From IMG/VR virus record IMGVR_UViG_3300023202_000336, positions 62,001-126,000 of that record: a stretch of DNA of 64,000 nucleotides. One strand, 5' to 3'. The translations under genes were made by a program, and so were the position numbers. Origin of the DNA: a virus. Positions 35,571 to 44,465 of the stretch are shown one piece after another. The notes beneath the pieces are model-generated. The model did no database searches. It had not been told where the DNA came from and was given only the letters and a program-made list of their open reading frames with translations. The stretch's first letter is position 1. Each line of letters opens with the position of its first letter.

Positions 35571-38004
35571 GCGAATTGACCCTCATGGGACGCTGGCGTT
35601 ACTGGGAGTCGACGTTGGTCGGATATATCCGACATCGACTGATTGTCCACTCTGTAGATCGATCGGCAACCTCGAAATCAGGTCTGCGCACCATTTCCAC
35701 TGCCGGAACTGTCACTTCATCGGCGACATCGTCGAATTCTATGCAAGTGCGAAAGGGCTAGAGCTCGCAGAGGCGGTCAGCGAGCTCCCGCGACTCGGGG
35801 TCGCCGATTTCGAGGGTCGACATAAGTTCTACCTCGAGAAGAAGGAGCAGCAGCAGGAGCTGAAACAGTTCTTCGCCAGCGCTTCCGAGACCTTTACGAA
35901 GAATCCACCGCAGTCGACTCCCGAGATCATCTCGCGCCTGAAGATCCGCCATAATCGGCAGGTCTTCAAGCATCTCCAGCCGCACGTCGGGATCGCTCTT
36001 CGATCGCAATTCAAAGAGCTGGATATGAAGCTCCCGAAGCATGCGAAAGAGGCGCTCAGGCTCTGGGGGGTACGTTGGGCACTCGTGATCCCGACGTGGT
36101 CAGACGCCGACGTAGTCGGGATGTGGGTCATCACGAAGAGCAACGCTTGCTACCTCCCTTTCACGGATGAGATCAACTATCCGGCAGCCTTTGCGATGGT
36201 CCCGTCGATCCACGACGACACGGTCGTTGTGGTCGACGATATTCTGGCGGCGCTCCGCATGAGTGTCTGGTCGGTACTCGAGACGGGGCGTTGCCACGGG
36301 TTCGTCGTACCGTACGGTCTCAACGACCGGGCGGAGCTCTACAGCTGCGGGAAGACCGTTTTCTGGTCGGTAACGCGGAACCTCTCGTGGTTAATGCGCG
36401 CGATTTCGACGCCAACAGCGGCTATTCTCGATTCGAAGCTGATCGGTGACTTCGATCCGCTCGAGTCGTATCCGTGTCGCGGGAGCTTCGTCCAATTCAA
36501 ACGTCTCGTTTCCGAAGCGCTCCCTGCGCATCAGCAGCTCGCGGCGGATCTCACTTCGCTCAAGAAGAGCGAAGCACGATCGATGCTCTCCGGCGCGTCG
36601 TTCGAACCGGGTGAGAAGGCGAAGATGCTCGCGTACGTACAGGGATCGGACAGCATCTTTCTGTCGCAGCTCTTCGACGACGAGGTCGATACGGTCGCGG
36701 TGACGTGGGATGGTGAGACGATTTACGACACCGAAGAAGGATGGCGCCTCCCTGGTGGGAAGGTAATCGCGTCGGCGAAGCTCTTCATTGATCAGATACA
36801 TGCTGCAAGCGACGCGAACGAAGCTCTGGTACGAGGGTCGATCGTCTTCAACAAGCGGAGCTATATTTTCCGAGAGAAGCTCGGAATCATTCAGGAGAAC
36901 CCGGCGAAGTGGATTACAAATTATCTCGTCGGTATCGGTGCTTCGGGCGGTATCCCCTACTTCGATATGAAGTGGAAAAAGAAGTTGATCGAAGTTGCGC
37001 AGCAGTTCCAGGAGCCAGAGGTTATTTCGGAAGCGCAGGGTTACGGCTGGCGCGGGCCGGAGGACCGCAAGTATCTGCGGATGCCGAGCTTCGTAGTCGA
37101 TTCTACGGGGGTCCATCCTACCGCTGGCCTTATGGAAGGCCCTGCGCTCGTCCTCCCGCACCCGCTTTCGTCGCGCGAGTGGAGTGCCTTCCGAAGCATG
37201 AGTTTTGCGCGATTGGTGCTCGTGTTTTTAGGGACGATGGTTCGAACGCGCCAAGGGTTCCCGGGATTTGGAATCATGTTGACGAACGAGCCACATGTAA
37301 TCGCACGAATAGCTTACACGATCTCGGCAGACGTCGTCAGTTGCCCTTCGAACGAATACATCGATCAGCACCTTTTCGATCCGTTGCCGCTCTTCACCGA
37401 GTGGAACGAGCAGAGCATTCCGAAGATTTTCGAGAAGCGCGGAATGAAGAACATCATGCTAAGCGTCGATTCGCATACCGCTGAGGTGAGTAAAATCTAT
37501 ACCGATTGGGTACACCTTCGTATCGGGGACATCGTCGATTATCAGGCGCTTCGAGCAGTCTTTCTCCTGCTCCCGAAGTTACTCCACGACGACAAAATCG
37601 ACCCAGCGTCCCCCGAGTTCTTCAAGCGTATTGCTGCTTCGCTTCAGGCTGAGCTCGATGAGAGTTGTGACGGTCATCAGCTTCTGATGGCCGCGTCTCA
37701 ACTCGATCACTACTGCAGCTGTAGAAATCAGTTTACCTCGGCGAGCCGTCTTCTCGAATTCATATTCTATGGGATCGAGCGAGATTTCATCACCCCGCGT
37801 ATCGAAGACGACGGCGTCGTGATACTTCACGAGGAGTTCCTCGCCGCTACGTCGAGTACGCTCGTACCGGTTCCGTCGCTTTCGGAGCTGACGGAAACGT
37901 TCTCCGAAGCACGTTTCCTCGTTCCCGACCGTAAACCACGTAGCGCGTGGAAAATCAGCCGAACGACCTGGGACGTAAATCAGACACTGATCGCCGCCCG
38001 TTAA
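35569..38004 (+). CDS. CHC2-type zinc-finger primase-like protein
   Basis: I prefer ATG 35569 (MRIDPHGTLALLGVDVGRIY) over the GTG at 35563. The 811-residue product has a zinc ribbon at the N-terminus (CPLC...HFHCRNCHFIGDIVEFYA), the arrangement of CHC2 primase fingers. It is followed by a Toprim-like segment with VIPTWSDADVVGMWV and VVVVDDILAALRMSVW. A later region (about 455-700) looks like a helicase domain in strand pattern, but I see no Walker A P-loop. It may be a primase with a degenerate helicase partner. It ends overlapping the convergent glycosyltransferase gene by 4 nt. Confidence 0.5.
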   Translation: MRIDPHGTLALLGVDVGRIYPTSTDCPLCRSIGNLEIRSAHHFHCRNCHFIGDIVEFYASAKGLELAEAVSELPRLGVADFEGRHKFYLEKKEQQQELKQFFASASETFTKNPPQSTPEIISRLKIRHNRQVFKHLQPHVGIALRSQFKELDMKLPKHAKEALRLWGVRWALVIPTWSDADVVGMWVITKSNACYLPFTDEINYPAAFAMVPSIHDDTVVVVDDILAALRMSVWSVLETGRCHGFVVPYGLNDRAELYSCGKTVFWSVTRNLSWLMRAISTPTAAILDSKLIGDFDPLESYPCRGSFVQFKRLVSEALPAHQQLAADLTSLKKSEARSMLSGASFEPGEKAKMLAYVQGSDSIFLSQLFDDEVDTVAVTWDGETIYDTEEGWRLPGGKVIASAKLFIDQIHAASDANEALVRGSIVFNKRSYIFREKLGIIQENPAKWITNYLVGIGASGGIPYFDMKWKKKLIEVAQQFQEPEVISEAQGYGWRGPEDRKYLRMPSFVVDSTGVHPTAGLMEGPALVLPHPLSSREWSAFRSMSFARLVLVFLGTMVRTRQGFPGFGIMLTNEPHVIARIAYTISADVVSCPSNEYIDQHLFDPLPLFTEWNEQSIPKIFEKRGMKNIMLSVDSHTAEVSKIYTDWVHLRIGDIVDYQALRAVFLLLPKLLHDDKIDPASPEFFKRIAASLQAELDESCDGHQLLMAASQLDHYCSCRNQFTSASRLLEFIFYGIERDFITPRIEDDGVVILHEEFLAATSSTLVPVPSLSELTETFSEARFLVPDRKPRSAWKISRTTWDVNQTLIAAR

Positions 38005-39662
38005 TCGAGCGGCTGTTTTTCCATCAATTTCGCGAGCTCTTCGTCGGGCTCTTCCGGATCGCGGAGCGTCGAATACTTACCGACCTTCTTCGTGATCCCC
38101 ATATACTCGGCGATCGTATCGGCGTCCCAGCTGATCATTCGAGCACGTTCGGCGATGTTGTACTTCTTATGATGTTCGTGTGGAACACACGAGGGGGTAC
38201 GTTCGTGAAAGAAGTGAGCAAGAGGACCACCTACACGAATTACTTTTGCACCGAGCTTCTGCGCCCGCGCAACCACCTCGTCATCCTCTGCGCCCCAGCC
38301 ACGGAAAAGCTCAGAAAAACCACGAATATGACGAAGGAAAGAAGTACGGTGAAGGCAAATACCGCCGCCAATAACCTGATCAAAAGCATGGTCATAATTC
38401 CTCGGGTCGTTTACGGCGCTGAAGTCGAACTCTCCGTATTTTGCGTCTCGAATGAACTTTCGATGAAGATGATAGAAGATAGAATAAGGCATTGCGATAT
38501 CGGCGTCGCCTTCGACGATATTTTCGTACGCTGTTTGAAGACTCTGCCCTGGGATGATAGTATCGGTATCCCACACTGCTATGGCTTTTGACTCGATCCA
38601 CGGAAGTACCGTATTGAAGGGGCGGCCACGGCACCACACTTCAGCTTTACTTCGTTGTACGAATACGTAGCGGATACGATCATTATCTTTGAAAAAGTTG
38701 AAGAGCTTCGGTTCATCGTCTACTTCTACTACGTAAAGTAATGGTACGTGAAGTCTTTTCGTTACGTACTCTGACACTACTAACAGGTTCTCGAGTCTAT
38801 CGGTCGAATCGATTTTCACGGGCATGATTGCGGTGAGTTCGTTGAGCATAGTTTCGGCCCCTACTGTATTACAGGAATTCGACGCGACATTTTTCGGTCT
38901 TTCTAGGAACTGGCGAGCAGCGACGTTAAAGGTCGTATCTTTTTCAAAGATATCTGATTCACGTATATGTTTAAGGAACGGCTCATACGCCACCTTTTGA
39001 CATAGATCTATTACGTAGGACTGTGAAAAGTTAACGTTGTTTTCGTATAACATAATACGCCCCTGGTCGTCCCAAGTATTTCGGCCGAAGCCATTCAGAA
39101 TCACCCCAGATACAAGCTCTGGATATTTTGATCTGAGCGCCGTCGTGACTTCTCCGGTGTATATCCCCCATCCTTTCAGAATATAGTGCGCGTAAGTAAG
39201 ATAGATTTTTAGAAACTCACTACCAGCCGGTGCTAAAAGTCCGCTGGTCATCAAACGCTGTGAGCCATCAGAGAGGTATTCCCATGGTACAAGGCACTTA
39301 TTAGTATTCAGAAACGGTTTAAGATCTTTGAGGAACAAAGTATCTATATCGTAATAGACCCCGCCCCGTTCGTAAACGATTTCAACTCTTGCAAGGTTTG
39401 AGATAGCTGCGTGGTTCGGCATCGTTTCGCCGTTAATTTCTCGTTTAAAGTTGTAGTACTCGACATTGGCATACTTTTTAGCGCTGTTCCAATACTCGTT
39501 ATCCTCCGGTTCCGGGCCGTCAATATATATTGTAATCGATTCCGGATCCTGCGTATCGTAACATGATTTAATACTTAGGTAATGATAAAGACAAAACGGT
39601 TTAGCATCCTTACCGTTAACAGGGAGTACGAGGAATATAAAATGGAATTTTTTTGGAATCAT
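38001..39662 (-). CDS. Bifunctional glycosyltransferase (GT32-like plus GT7/GT2-like fusion)
   Basis: Residues 1-250 resemble GT32/OCH1-type enzymes: MIPKKFHFIFLV, NLARVEIVYERGGVYYDIDTLF with the DxD motif, and FGRNTWDDQ. Residues about 272-553 form a second enzyme starting MLNELTAIMPVKID, with VWDTDTI (DxD), GGGICLHRTSFLRHIRGFSE and GWGAEDDEVVARAQKLG, the galactosyltransferase C-terminal motif. Each half looks complete. The first bases of the second half recur upstream of the gene (39710-39736), which suggests that the fusion arose by insertion or recombination. It ends the minus-strand glycosyltransferase operon and may modify the phage particle or host envelope. Confidence 0.8.
   Translation of the reverse strand: MIPKKFHFIFLVLPVNGKDAKPFCLYHYLSIKSCYDTQDPESITIYIDGPEPEDNEYWNSAKKYANVEYYNFKREINGETMPNHAAISNLARVEIVYERGGVYYDIDTLFLKDLKPFLNTNKCLVPWEYLSDGSQRLMTSGLLAPAGSEFLKIYLTYAHYILKGWGIYTGEVTTALRSKYPELVSGVILNGFGRNTWDDQGRIMLYENNVNFSQSYVIDLCQKVAYEPFLKHIRESDIFEKDTTFNVAARQFLERPKNVASNSCNTVGAETMLNELTAIMPVKIDSTDRLENLLVVSEYVTKRLHVPLLYVVEVDDEPKLFNFFKDNDRIRYVFVQRSKAEVWCRGRPFNTVLPWIESKAIAVWDTDTIIPGQSLQTAYENIVEGDADIAMPYSIFYHLHRKFIRDAKYGEFDFSAVNDPRNYDHAFDQVIGGGICLHRTSFLRHIRGFSELFRGWGAEDDEVVARAQKLGAKVIRVGGPLAHFFHERTPSCVPHEHHKKYNIAERARMISWDADTIAEYMGITKKVGKYSTLRDPEEPDEELAKLMEKQPLD
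38823..38849 (-). repeat. 27-bp direct repeat, copy 1 (inside the fused glycosyltransferase)
   Basis: On the minus strand this encodes MLNELTAIM, the junction of the two enzyme halves. It matches 39710-39736 at 26 of 27 positions. Confidence 0.9.
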
Positions 39663-39686
39663 ATCGTTCCCGTGACGTTTATATAG

Positions 39687-39791
39687 TTAAGTGGTTCGAT
39701 AAAATACAGCATGATTGCGGTGAGTTCGTTTAGCATATGATAAGTTATCGAAAACCCAACCGGGCTTATCAGCAAGTAAAAGTATTTTCAT
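39687..39791 (-). pseudogene. Remnant of a glycosyltransferase gene
   Basis: A 34-codon frame begins MKILLLADKPGWVFDNLSYA, which is a typical GT-B glycosyltransferase start, then continues KRTHRNHAVFYRTT and stops. The switch from family-like to nonsense sequence coincides with a 27-bp copy of the junction sequence of the downstream fused gene. It is read here as the truncated N-terminus of a lost glycosyltransferase; a functional micropeptide is unlikely. Confidence 0.55.
39710..39736 (-). repeat. 27-bp direct repeat, copy 2
   Basis: Same orientation as the copy at 38823-38849, with one mismatch. It lies inside the glycosyltransferase remnant in a different reading frame, marking a recombination scar. 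Confidence 0.9.
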
Positions 39792-39802
39792 GGCGGTGCC
39801 TA

Positions 39803-40423
39803 TTAGCGTCTAGTTAGGGAAATCCAGGTAGCCTGTTCAGTAACGTCATCTTGTAAAAACAACGGATCGTTAGTAGCAAGTACTATATGTCTCCCCATGT
39901 TACGGGCCAAATATCTATCCGCTGGACAGTTATCGCTTTTAATAGCGCTATCACGGCATGCCTTTGATATTACTTTTAGAGAGTTCTCGACATAACTTTC
40001 AGTAACATGTAACACAGCATGAGTACCACACATATTAAGTATCCGTATACATTTAGAGCTATATTTATATATCGCTACTTTTCCTAGTTCAGAGTGACCG
40101 GGCCCTACTGGGCCATATAGAGAGTGGCCTAAGTATACGCGGTCTGTTTCGTCCGGTATATCTATGATAGGAGTATACCACCCTGTTTCTTTTGCGTCAT
40201 CTTCGAGTACCAAGGCCGGCAGTCTACCGCGTATGTAGCAGGCGGCATGGAAGGCAGCAAGGTTGGCACCAAGATATTTCTTTCTACTCTTAACCCCCGG
40301 GATTCTTTCGTGACGTGTAATACCAAGTCTCTCAAACATATTTTCGATGTTTTTACGACGCGCTACATCTTGATCTAAGTTAATGTAAAATACATTAACA
40401 TCTTTCCTGAGGTCGAGTTTCAT
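39803..40423 (-). CDS. GT25-like glycosyltransferase
   Basis: The start is taken as the ATG complementary to 40421-40423, overlapping the preceding stop by ATGA; a longer GTG form from 40447 is possible. The 206-residue product has VFYINLDQDVARRKNIENMF at the N-terminus and ALVLEDDAK further on, both characteristic of GT25 (LPS biosynthesis) enzymes. LGANLAAFHAACYIRG fits the conserved GCxxSHxxxW region in place, but not in exact residues. Codon usage is AT-rich. It probably adds a sugar to a surface glycan or virion protein. Confidence 0.75.
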   Translation of the reverse strand: MKLDLRKDVNVFYINLDQDVARRKNIENMFERLGITRHERIPGVKSRKKYLGANLAAFHAACYIRGRLPALVLEDDAKETGWYTPIIDIPDETDRVYLGHSLYGPVGPGHSELGKVAIYKYSSKCIRILNMCGTHAVLHVTESYVENSLKVISKACRDSAIKSDNCPADRYLARNMGRHIVLATNDPLFLQDDVTEQATWISLTRR

Positions 40424-41646
40424 ATCATCCCCATCAATCGTAACCACTCGTTTGCAGTTTGTTTCGGTGAAGACTGCACGACTGGAGGCTGCACGTTGTT
40501 TACGGAATGCTCCCTGATTGTTTCAGCAATCATTTCAGCCGCCTCACGCGGATCGACGGTACGAATATACGAGTCGGGAGTATGTTCTGTTTCCCGCCCG
40601 GGATACCATTCGAAACGTGACGCTTCCAGCTCGATACCTCGTCCGTCGATGATCTCACCGGTTACGAAATCGTTCGGTCCAGCGACAAGAGTTCCAGCCG
40701 ACATCGCTTCTGCTACCGTAAAGTTCCAGCTATTTTTAAGTGAAGTGTCGAGTACGAGATCGCACGCGTTGTAGAGGTAGTTCATCTCTTGATCCGAAAG
40801 TCCTGGGGCTTTAGTCTTCTGATCGAAGAATCCGTATCCGAGTAGTATATCGTCCTCGAGTTCCAACTCGTTTCCGATCACGAGTGACTCGATATCGAGC
40901 CATTCGTTCTCGGTGTTAGCGGGTCGATATGGTGACATATGAAGGTAGCCTCTCACTTTTCCATCGATGAACGGATCTTTTTCGTTGAGAGTCTTCAGAT
41001 GCGCGATGGTCTGAATCGCGAGTGGGATCCCCTTCTTGATCGTCGGATTCCCGGAAACCAGTATGAGGAAGTCGTTCGGATCGACCTTTTCGTTGAAGAG
41101 ATGCTGACGAAGTTCCTCGGGCCCGTATTCGCCCGCATGTACGTTGAGTGGACGGAATATCGATGAATCTACCGCAGGCGGGATATACCACATATTCCGC
41201 GCAGCCACGTACGTATCGATATCTACCTTGTTCTCCTGCGTAGCTTCGATGAGTGCTTCCCGATAGGCGGCTCGAGCCATATATGAAGGCGTTACGAAAA
41301 AGTCGAATTTGGATACCGTTTTAAGATACTTCCCGTCGATAAAGGGAGTATCGATAAGGCCGTAACCGATCGAAAGACTATTGCGGACTTCCAGATTATC
41401 TGCCAGATCTTCGAGTGTCCCTATATCGAGTGTATGCGTAATACCCAGCGTTTTCTCAGCAGGTACGGCGTTTAGGACTTCTACGTTATCAGGGGGATCG
41501 AACTGATACGCCCCCTGGTAGGGGGCCCTGACGGCTACGAGAATACGTTCGAAGCGAGGCCCCCAGAGGGGGAGCATATCTTTGAGAAACCGCCCGAAAA
41601 GGTAGTGATCACCCGGGTGGGGGGAGCAGATCATGAGTTGAGCCAT
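40420..41646 (-). CDS. GT4-type (GT-B fold) glycosyltransferase
   Basis: The ATG complementary to 41644-41646 gives MAQLMICSPHPGDHYLFG, a natural start; an extra 13 residues from 41685 are less likely. The 408-residue protein has a Rossmann-like N-terminal domain and a C-terminal donor-binding domain with LILVSGNPTIKKGIPLAIQ and NSWNFTVAEAMSAGTLVAG, the E-x7-E-like motif of GT4 enzymes. It leads the minus-strand sugar operon. The upstream sequence on the minus strand has TTGACA as a possible -35. Confidence 0.8.
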   Translation of the reverse strand: MAQLMICSPHPGDHYLFGRFLKDMLPLWGPRFERILVAVRAPYQGAYQFDPPDNVEVLNAVPAEKTLGITHTLDIGTLEDLADNLEVRNSLSIGYGLIDTPFIDGKYLKTVSKFDFFVTPSYMARAAYREALIEATQENKVDIDTYVAARNMWYIPPAVDSSIFRPLNVHAGEYGPEELRQHLFNEKVDPNDFLILVSGNPTIKKGIPLAIQTIAHLKTLNEKDPFIDGKVRGYLHMSPYRPANTENEWLDIESLVIGNELELEDDILLGYGFFDQKTKAPGLSDQEMNYLYNACDLVLDTSLKNSWNFTVAEAMSAGTLVAGPNDFVTGEIIDGRGIELEASRFEWYPGRETEHTPDSYIRTVDPREAAEMIAETIREHSVNNVQPPVVQSSPKQTANEWLRLMGMI

Positions 41647-41659
41647 CGCGCGAACGCTA

Positions 41660-41681
41660 TTCCTATTTGAGGCAGTTGTCA
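41660..41681 (-). promoter_or_regulatory. Possible promoter of the glycosyltransferase operon
   Basis: On the minus strand TTGACA (41676-41681) is followed by a poor -10 candidate (TAGCGT) just before the ATG at 41646. The spacing to the start codon is short, so this is weak; the ATG at 41685 would exclude it. Confidence 0.2.
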
Positions 41682-41799
41682 ACAACCTTGTGGTGCCCCC
41701 TCGAGGGGCTTTCCGTTATCTGTGAACGCGCGTACAAAATCGAAAGCCCCCTGGGGGGCATAGTGAATTCAGAGCCTTATTTACGTATATATAAATGAG

Positions 41800-42460
41800 G
41801 AAAGTTATGCTATCGCAAGATAGCGTGGCTGGCAGCCGTAAAGCAATTTACGGTGGTCGCGCGGTTCTGAAGAATCGTGCGGCGGCGGAATCGCGATTCG
41901 TCGCGATTTCGTTTTGCCCTTGGTGGGACTGCGGTCCAGCGGACCGGGATCCTAAGGGATCCCGCTGCCGCCTTTCGGCGAAGTACGCCGGCACCTGGAG
42001 AGACGGTAATAAGCTCCGGGTGTAAAGCCCGCAAGGGTCAAAACCCGGAGTGAAATGGCCGTCTAGGAGTAAGCCCTACGTCATGAGGCATCTGAAACCG
42101 TCGTGACTCCTCCACGACAGACCCTCAGGGCAGCGTGAAAACAAAGCGCGTAAGACCAAGGTTCGGGCTGGTCCACGCTCGTAATAGAAGGACAAAACAA
42201 AACAAAAAGGATTAGGAGATGGCGCTCCGACATCCCATCTTCTTAACAGGGTACGTCCCTGAGAAGATGGCCTGCTATGTTACCCCTTGAGTGGGGAAGT
42301 TCCGCGAGGAGCAGGCGATGCCCGTTATCGATAAACGGGAAGTCTAAGGTATACCACCGCCCTTTGGTAGGAGTATATCGGAGGCGTTTTGTCCCGCGAT
42401 AGCAGCCACCTCCACGCGGTGCGGGATGGACACTTGGCTTGTTGCCAGGTGACTAGGAGC
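41800..42460 (+). ncRNA. Large ornate structured RNA candidate
   Basis: No convincing gene covers this stretch, but it folds into many exact helices on the plus strand. Examples are GCTATC/GATAGC with a GCAA loop (41809-41824), CCGTAAA/TTTACGG with GCAA (41836-41853) and AATCGCGA/TCGCGATT with TTCG (41889-41908). A nested set follows: AGACGG/CCGTCT (42001-42064) around CTCCGGGT/ACCCGGAG around CCC-GCAA-GGG. CCATCTTCT/AGAAGATGG (42235-42270) encloses CAGGG/CCCTG. CCTGCT/AGCAGG (42271-42315) encloses CCCC/GGGG. The last helix is CACTTGGC/GCCAGGTG (42431-42451). GNRA loops fix the strand. Size and style resemble the giant phage-associated GOLLD/ROOL-type RNAs, but I cannot assign a class. Confidence 0.75.
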
Positions 42461-42491
42461 TGCACGGCTGACCCGGACAGGAGACACGATC

Positions 42492-42896
42492 ATGAACATC
42501 GACCATACCGTCACCATCGACTACCTGCGGGCCTGGCGCGTCCGCCGTCTGCTGCGGCACCTGCCGCAGCACTACGAAGATGGCGGCGACCCCGACATCC
42601 CGCGCGGCGATGTCGGGGTCATCACTGGCCCCGGGATAGGGGCCGGGGAGCCCACGGGATACCGCGTCGAAGAGCGGGTAGTGGATGTCCCCGGATTCGG
42701 GGACATCCACGTCTGGATCCGACTGTCCTCTGGGCACCGGATCCAGGGTGGAGTCGTCGTGGGCTCAGGCACATGGAGGGTCCAGGACGCCTACGTCCCG
42801 GGCATGCAGGAGTTCGACATGGCTCAGCTGTCGGCCATCGTTGACCAGTTGGATGTCGACCTTCTGCGGCAGACTGAGGACCTACTAGACGCCTGA
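42492..42896 (+). CDS. Small accessory protein, GC-rich
   Basis: The 134-residue product starts at an ATG preceded by CAGGAGACACGATC. It has a helical start (YLRAWRVRRLLRHLPQHYED), a beta-rich middle with repeated GDVGVITG/GDIHVWIRL segments, and a helical end (MAQLSAIVDQLDVDLL). GC content is clearly higher than in neighbouring phage genes. It lies directly after the structured RNA and may share its transcript. Family not recognised. The overlapping frame at 42389-42844 is rejected. Confidence 0.6.
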   Translation: MNIDHTVTIDYLRAWRVRRLLRHLPQHYEDGGDPDIPRGDVGVITGPGIGAGEPTGYRVEERVVDVPGFGDIHVWIRLSSGHRIQGGVVVGSGTWRVQDAYVPGMQEFDMAQLSAIVDQLDVDLLRQTEDLLDA

Positions 42897-42989
42897 CCCG
42901 GACCAGGGCACCGTCTCCGCACGGTGCCCGCGCCCTGGCCACGCGTCATCACCACCGGCCCTTCGGGGCACACAGGAGACCTTCATGTT

Positions 42990-43931
42990 ATGACAGACAA
43001 AATAGAAAAACTGACTCCAGAGCAAGAAGCTCTGGTGCCCGTTTACCGCCAGCGATACTTCGATATCGGCTGGTCGACGGACGAGACCGATCGGGAGGCG
43101 GCCGAGAAGGCCATGCGAGAGTTGCACGAGATCAAGGGTTGGGATCAGCCGGAGATCGTCTGGTTCCAGAGCCCCTACGCGGCCGTGGACACGATCATCG
43201 AGTCCTCGGACAAAGATCCCGAAAACACCGATATTTCGATGAACGGCCCCTGCGCCGCGCTGGACGCGGTATGGGGGTGCTTCTACAAGTTCGGCGAGGA
43301 ACTAAAGCCGGACATGTATAAGGAGGAGGACAGTCGTCTGCTCGACGCCTGGGACCGACTGTGCAAGAGCTGCGGCCCCTGCTGGCTCTATACCAATTAT
43401 GTCCTGATGACGGACAAGCCGGTGGAGGCCCACTACAACGATGGGGAGCTCGTGCACTGTGACACGGGCCCCGCACTACGGTATTCAGATGGTCACGAGA
43501 TGTACGCTATCGACGGCGTGCGTTTGCCGCGGTCTATCGCCAAGAAGGCAGTGATGACTCCTTGGGAGATGACGCTCGAGGAGATCGAGGATTCGGATCT
43601 CGACGAGGATGTCCGCACCATCCTGCAAGACAGGTGGTGCTACAATGAGATCGATGATGCCGGCGATTACGTCGGTTCGGGTGGCGGTCGTTTTCTCAAG
43701 GAGACCGGTGCCGTTTCGATTCACGAGGACGTATACAAGGCTTACAAGGACGTGGCCATCATGCGAAGCCTCCTGCGCGACAAGTACGGCAGGAAGTGGT
43801 TGATGTGCGCTGATTCGTCGACCACGCGAGTGTACTACATTCGCGTCGATGACTCGGCGAGCACGTGCGAGGAGGGGCACATGTCGATCAACGGCGGTAC
43901 CCCAGACAGTGATATCCAGGTCAGCTCGTAG
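42990..43931 (+). CDS. DUF6745-like protein
   Basis: The ATG at 42990 has CAGGAGACC about ten bases upstream; an in-frame ATG at 42924 is less well supported. The 313-residue product has the pattern RELHEIKGWDQPEIVWFQSPYAA, then GPCWLYTNYVLMTDKPVEAHYNDGELVHCDTGPALRYSDGHEMYAIDGVRLP, which I recall from DUF6745 proteins of soil bacteria. The function of that domain is unknown. It is GC-rich, and the gene belongs to the 42.4-44.5 kb island that looks transferred from a bacterial genome. Confidence 0.6.
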   Translation: MTDKIEKLTPEQEALVPVYRQRYFDIGWSTDETDREAAEKAMRELHEIKGWDQPEIVWFQSPYAAVDTIIESSDKDPENTDISMNGPCAALDAVWGCFYKFGEELKPDMYKEEDSRLLDAWDRLCKSCGPCWLYTNYVLMTDKPVEAHYNDGELVHCDTGPALRYSDGHEMYAIDGVRLPRSIAKKAVMTPWEMTLEEIEDSDLDEDVRTILQDRWCYNEIDDAGDYVGSGGGRFLKETGAVSIHEDVYKAYKDVAIMRSLLRDKYGRKWLMCADSSTTRVYYIRVDDSASTCEEGHMSINGGTPDSDIQVSS

Positions 43932-44005
43932 CAGGCCCTGGTTGCTTTTCCATTTCACACCGTTTTAATTTTTGCCAACCAAAGAACCCGAGAAGGAGCA
44001 ACAAC

Positions 44006-44452
44006 ATGTCCGAAGACAGCATACTCGAGGTCAGCGAACGCATGCATATCTCGGCCCGCAAGGGCGCCGACCCCGAGACCCGCTTGATCGATGGCATTAC
44101 CGCCACGATCGACTACGGCAAGAGGGGCCGCCAGGGCGACGTGTACCTGAAGCGCCTGACATGCGACCGCAAGCTGGTCAAGGGCCTGAGGAAGACAGAC
44201 AACCCGCAGCTGGTGCCCGGTACCTCCATCGGCAGCCGCCACACGCTGCGGATGGACCGCGGTGAGGAGATCTACCTCCGCAAGAATCCCAGTCCCCTCC
44301 AGGGGCCGATCATCTACGCGCCGAACGGGTTCTACCTCGAGCATCCGAAACACGCGGACTTCGATTGCCGTCTGCCCGGCGTTTACGAAGTCACCTTCCC
44401 GGCCGACAAGGTCGCAGAAGAGCTCGGCGAGATCCGTCGCCGGATCGACTAG
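44006..44452 (+). CDS. Small accessory protein, GC-rich
   Basis: The 148-residue product starts at an ATG preceded by AGAAGGAGCAACA. It is mixed alpha/beta (TRLIDGITATIDYGKRGRQG, DVYLKRLTCDRKLVKGLRK) and ends with a helix (ADKVAEELGEIRRRI). It is followed by a perfect palindrome. No family recognised. Confidence 0.6.
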   Translation: MSEDSILEVSERMHISARKGADPETRLIDGITATIDYGKRGRQGDVYLKRLTCDRKLVKGLRKTDNPQLVPGTSIGSRHTLRMDRGEEIYLRKNPSPLQGPIIYAPNGFYLEHPKHADFDCRLPGVYEVTFPADKVAEELGEIRRRID

Positions 44453-44465
44453 TCGATCCACTGAT

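Noticed and set aside
35576-38004. Walker A motif search in the primase-like gene
   Set aside because: No GxxxxGK[S/T] was found, so a helicase activity was not claimed.
41795-42025. Short open frame inside the structured RNA region
   Set aside because: Composition follows helices of the RNA, and there is no ribosome binding site or protein-like pattern.
41760-42490. Group I or group II intron as explanation of the structured region
   Set aside because: No domain V-like hairpin, no recognisable P7 core and no intron-encoded protein were seen; flanking genes are not split.
42389-42844. 151-codon frame overlapping the gene at 42492
   Set aside because: Arg/His/Pro-rich out-of-frame translation; the frame at 42492 has a proper ribosome binding site and normal composition.
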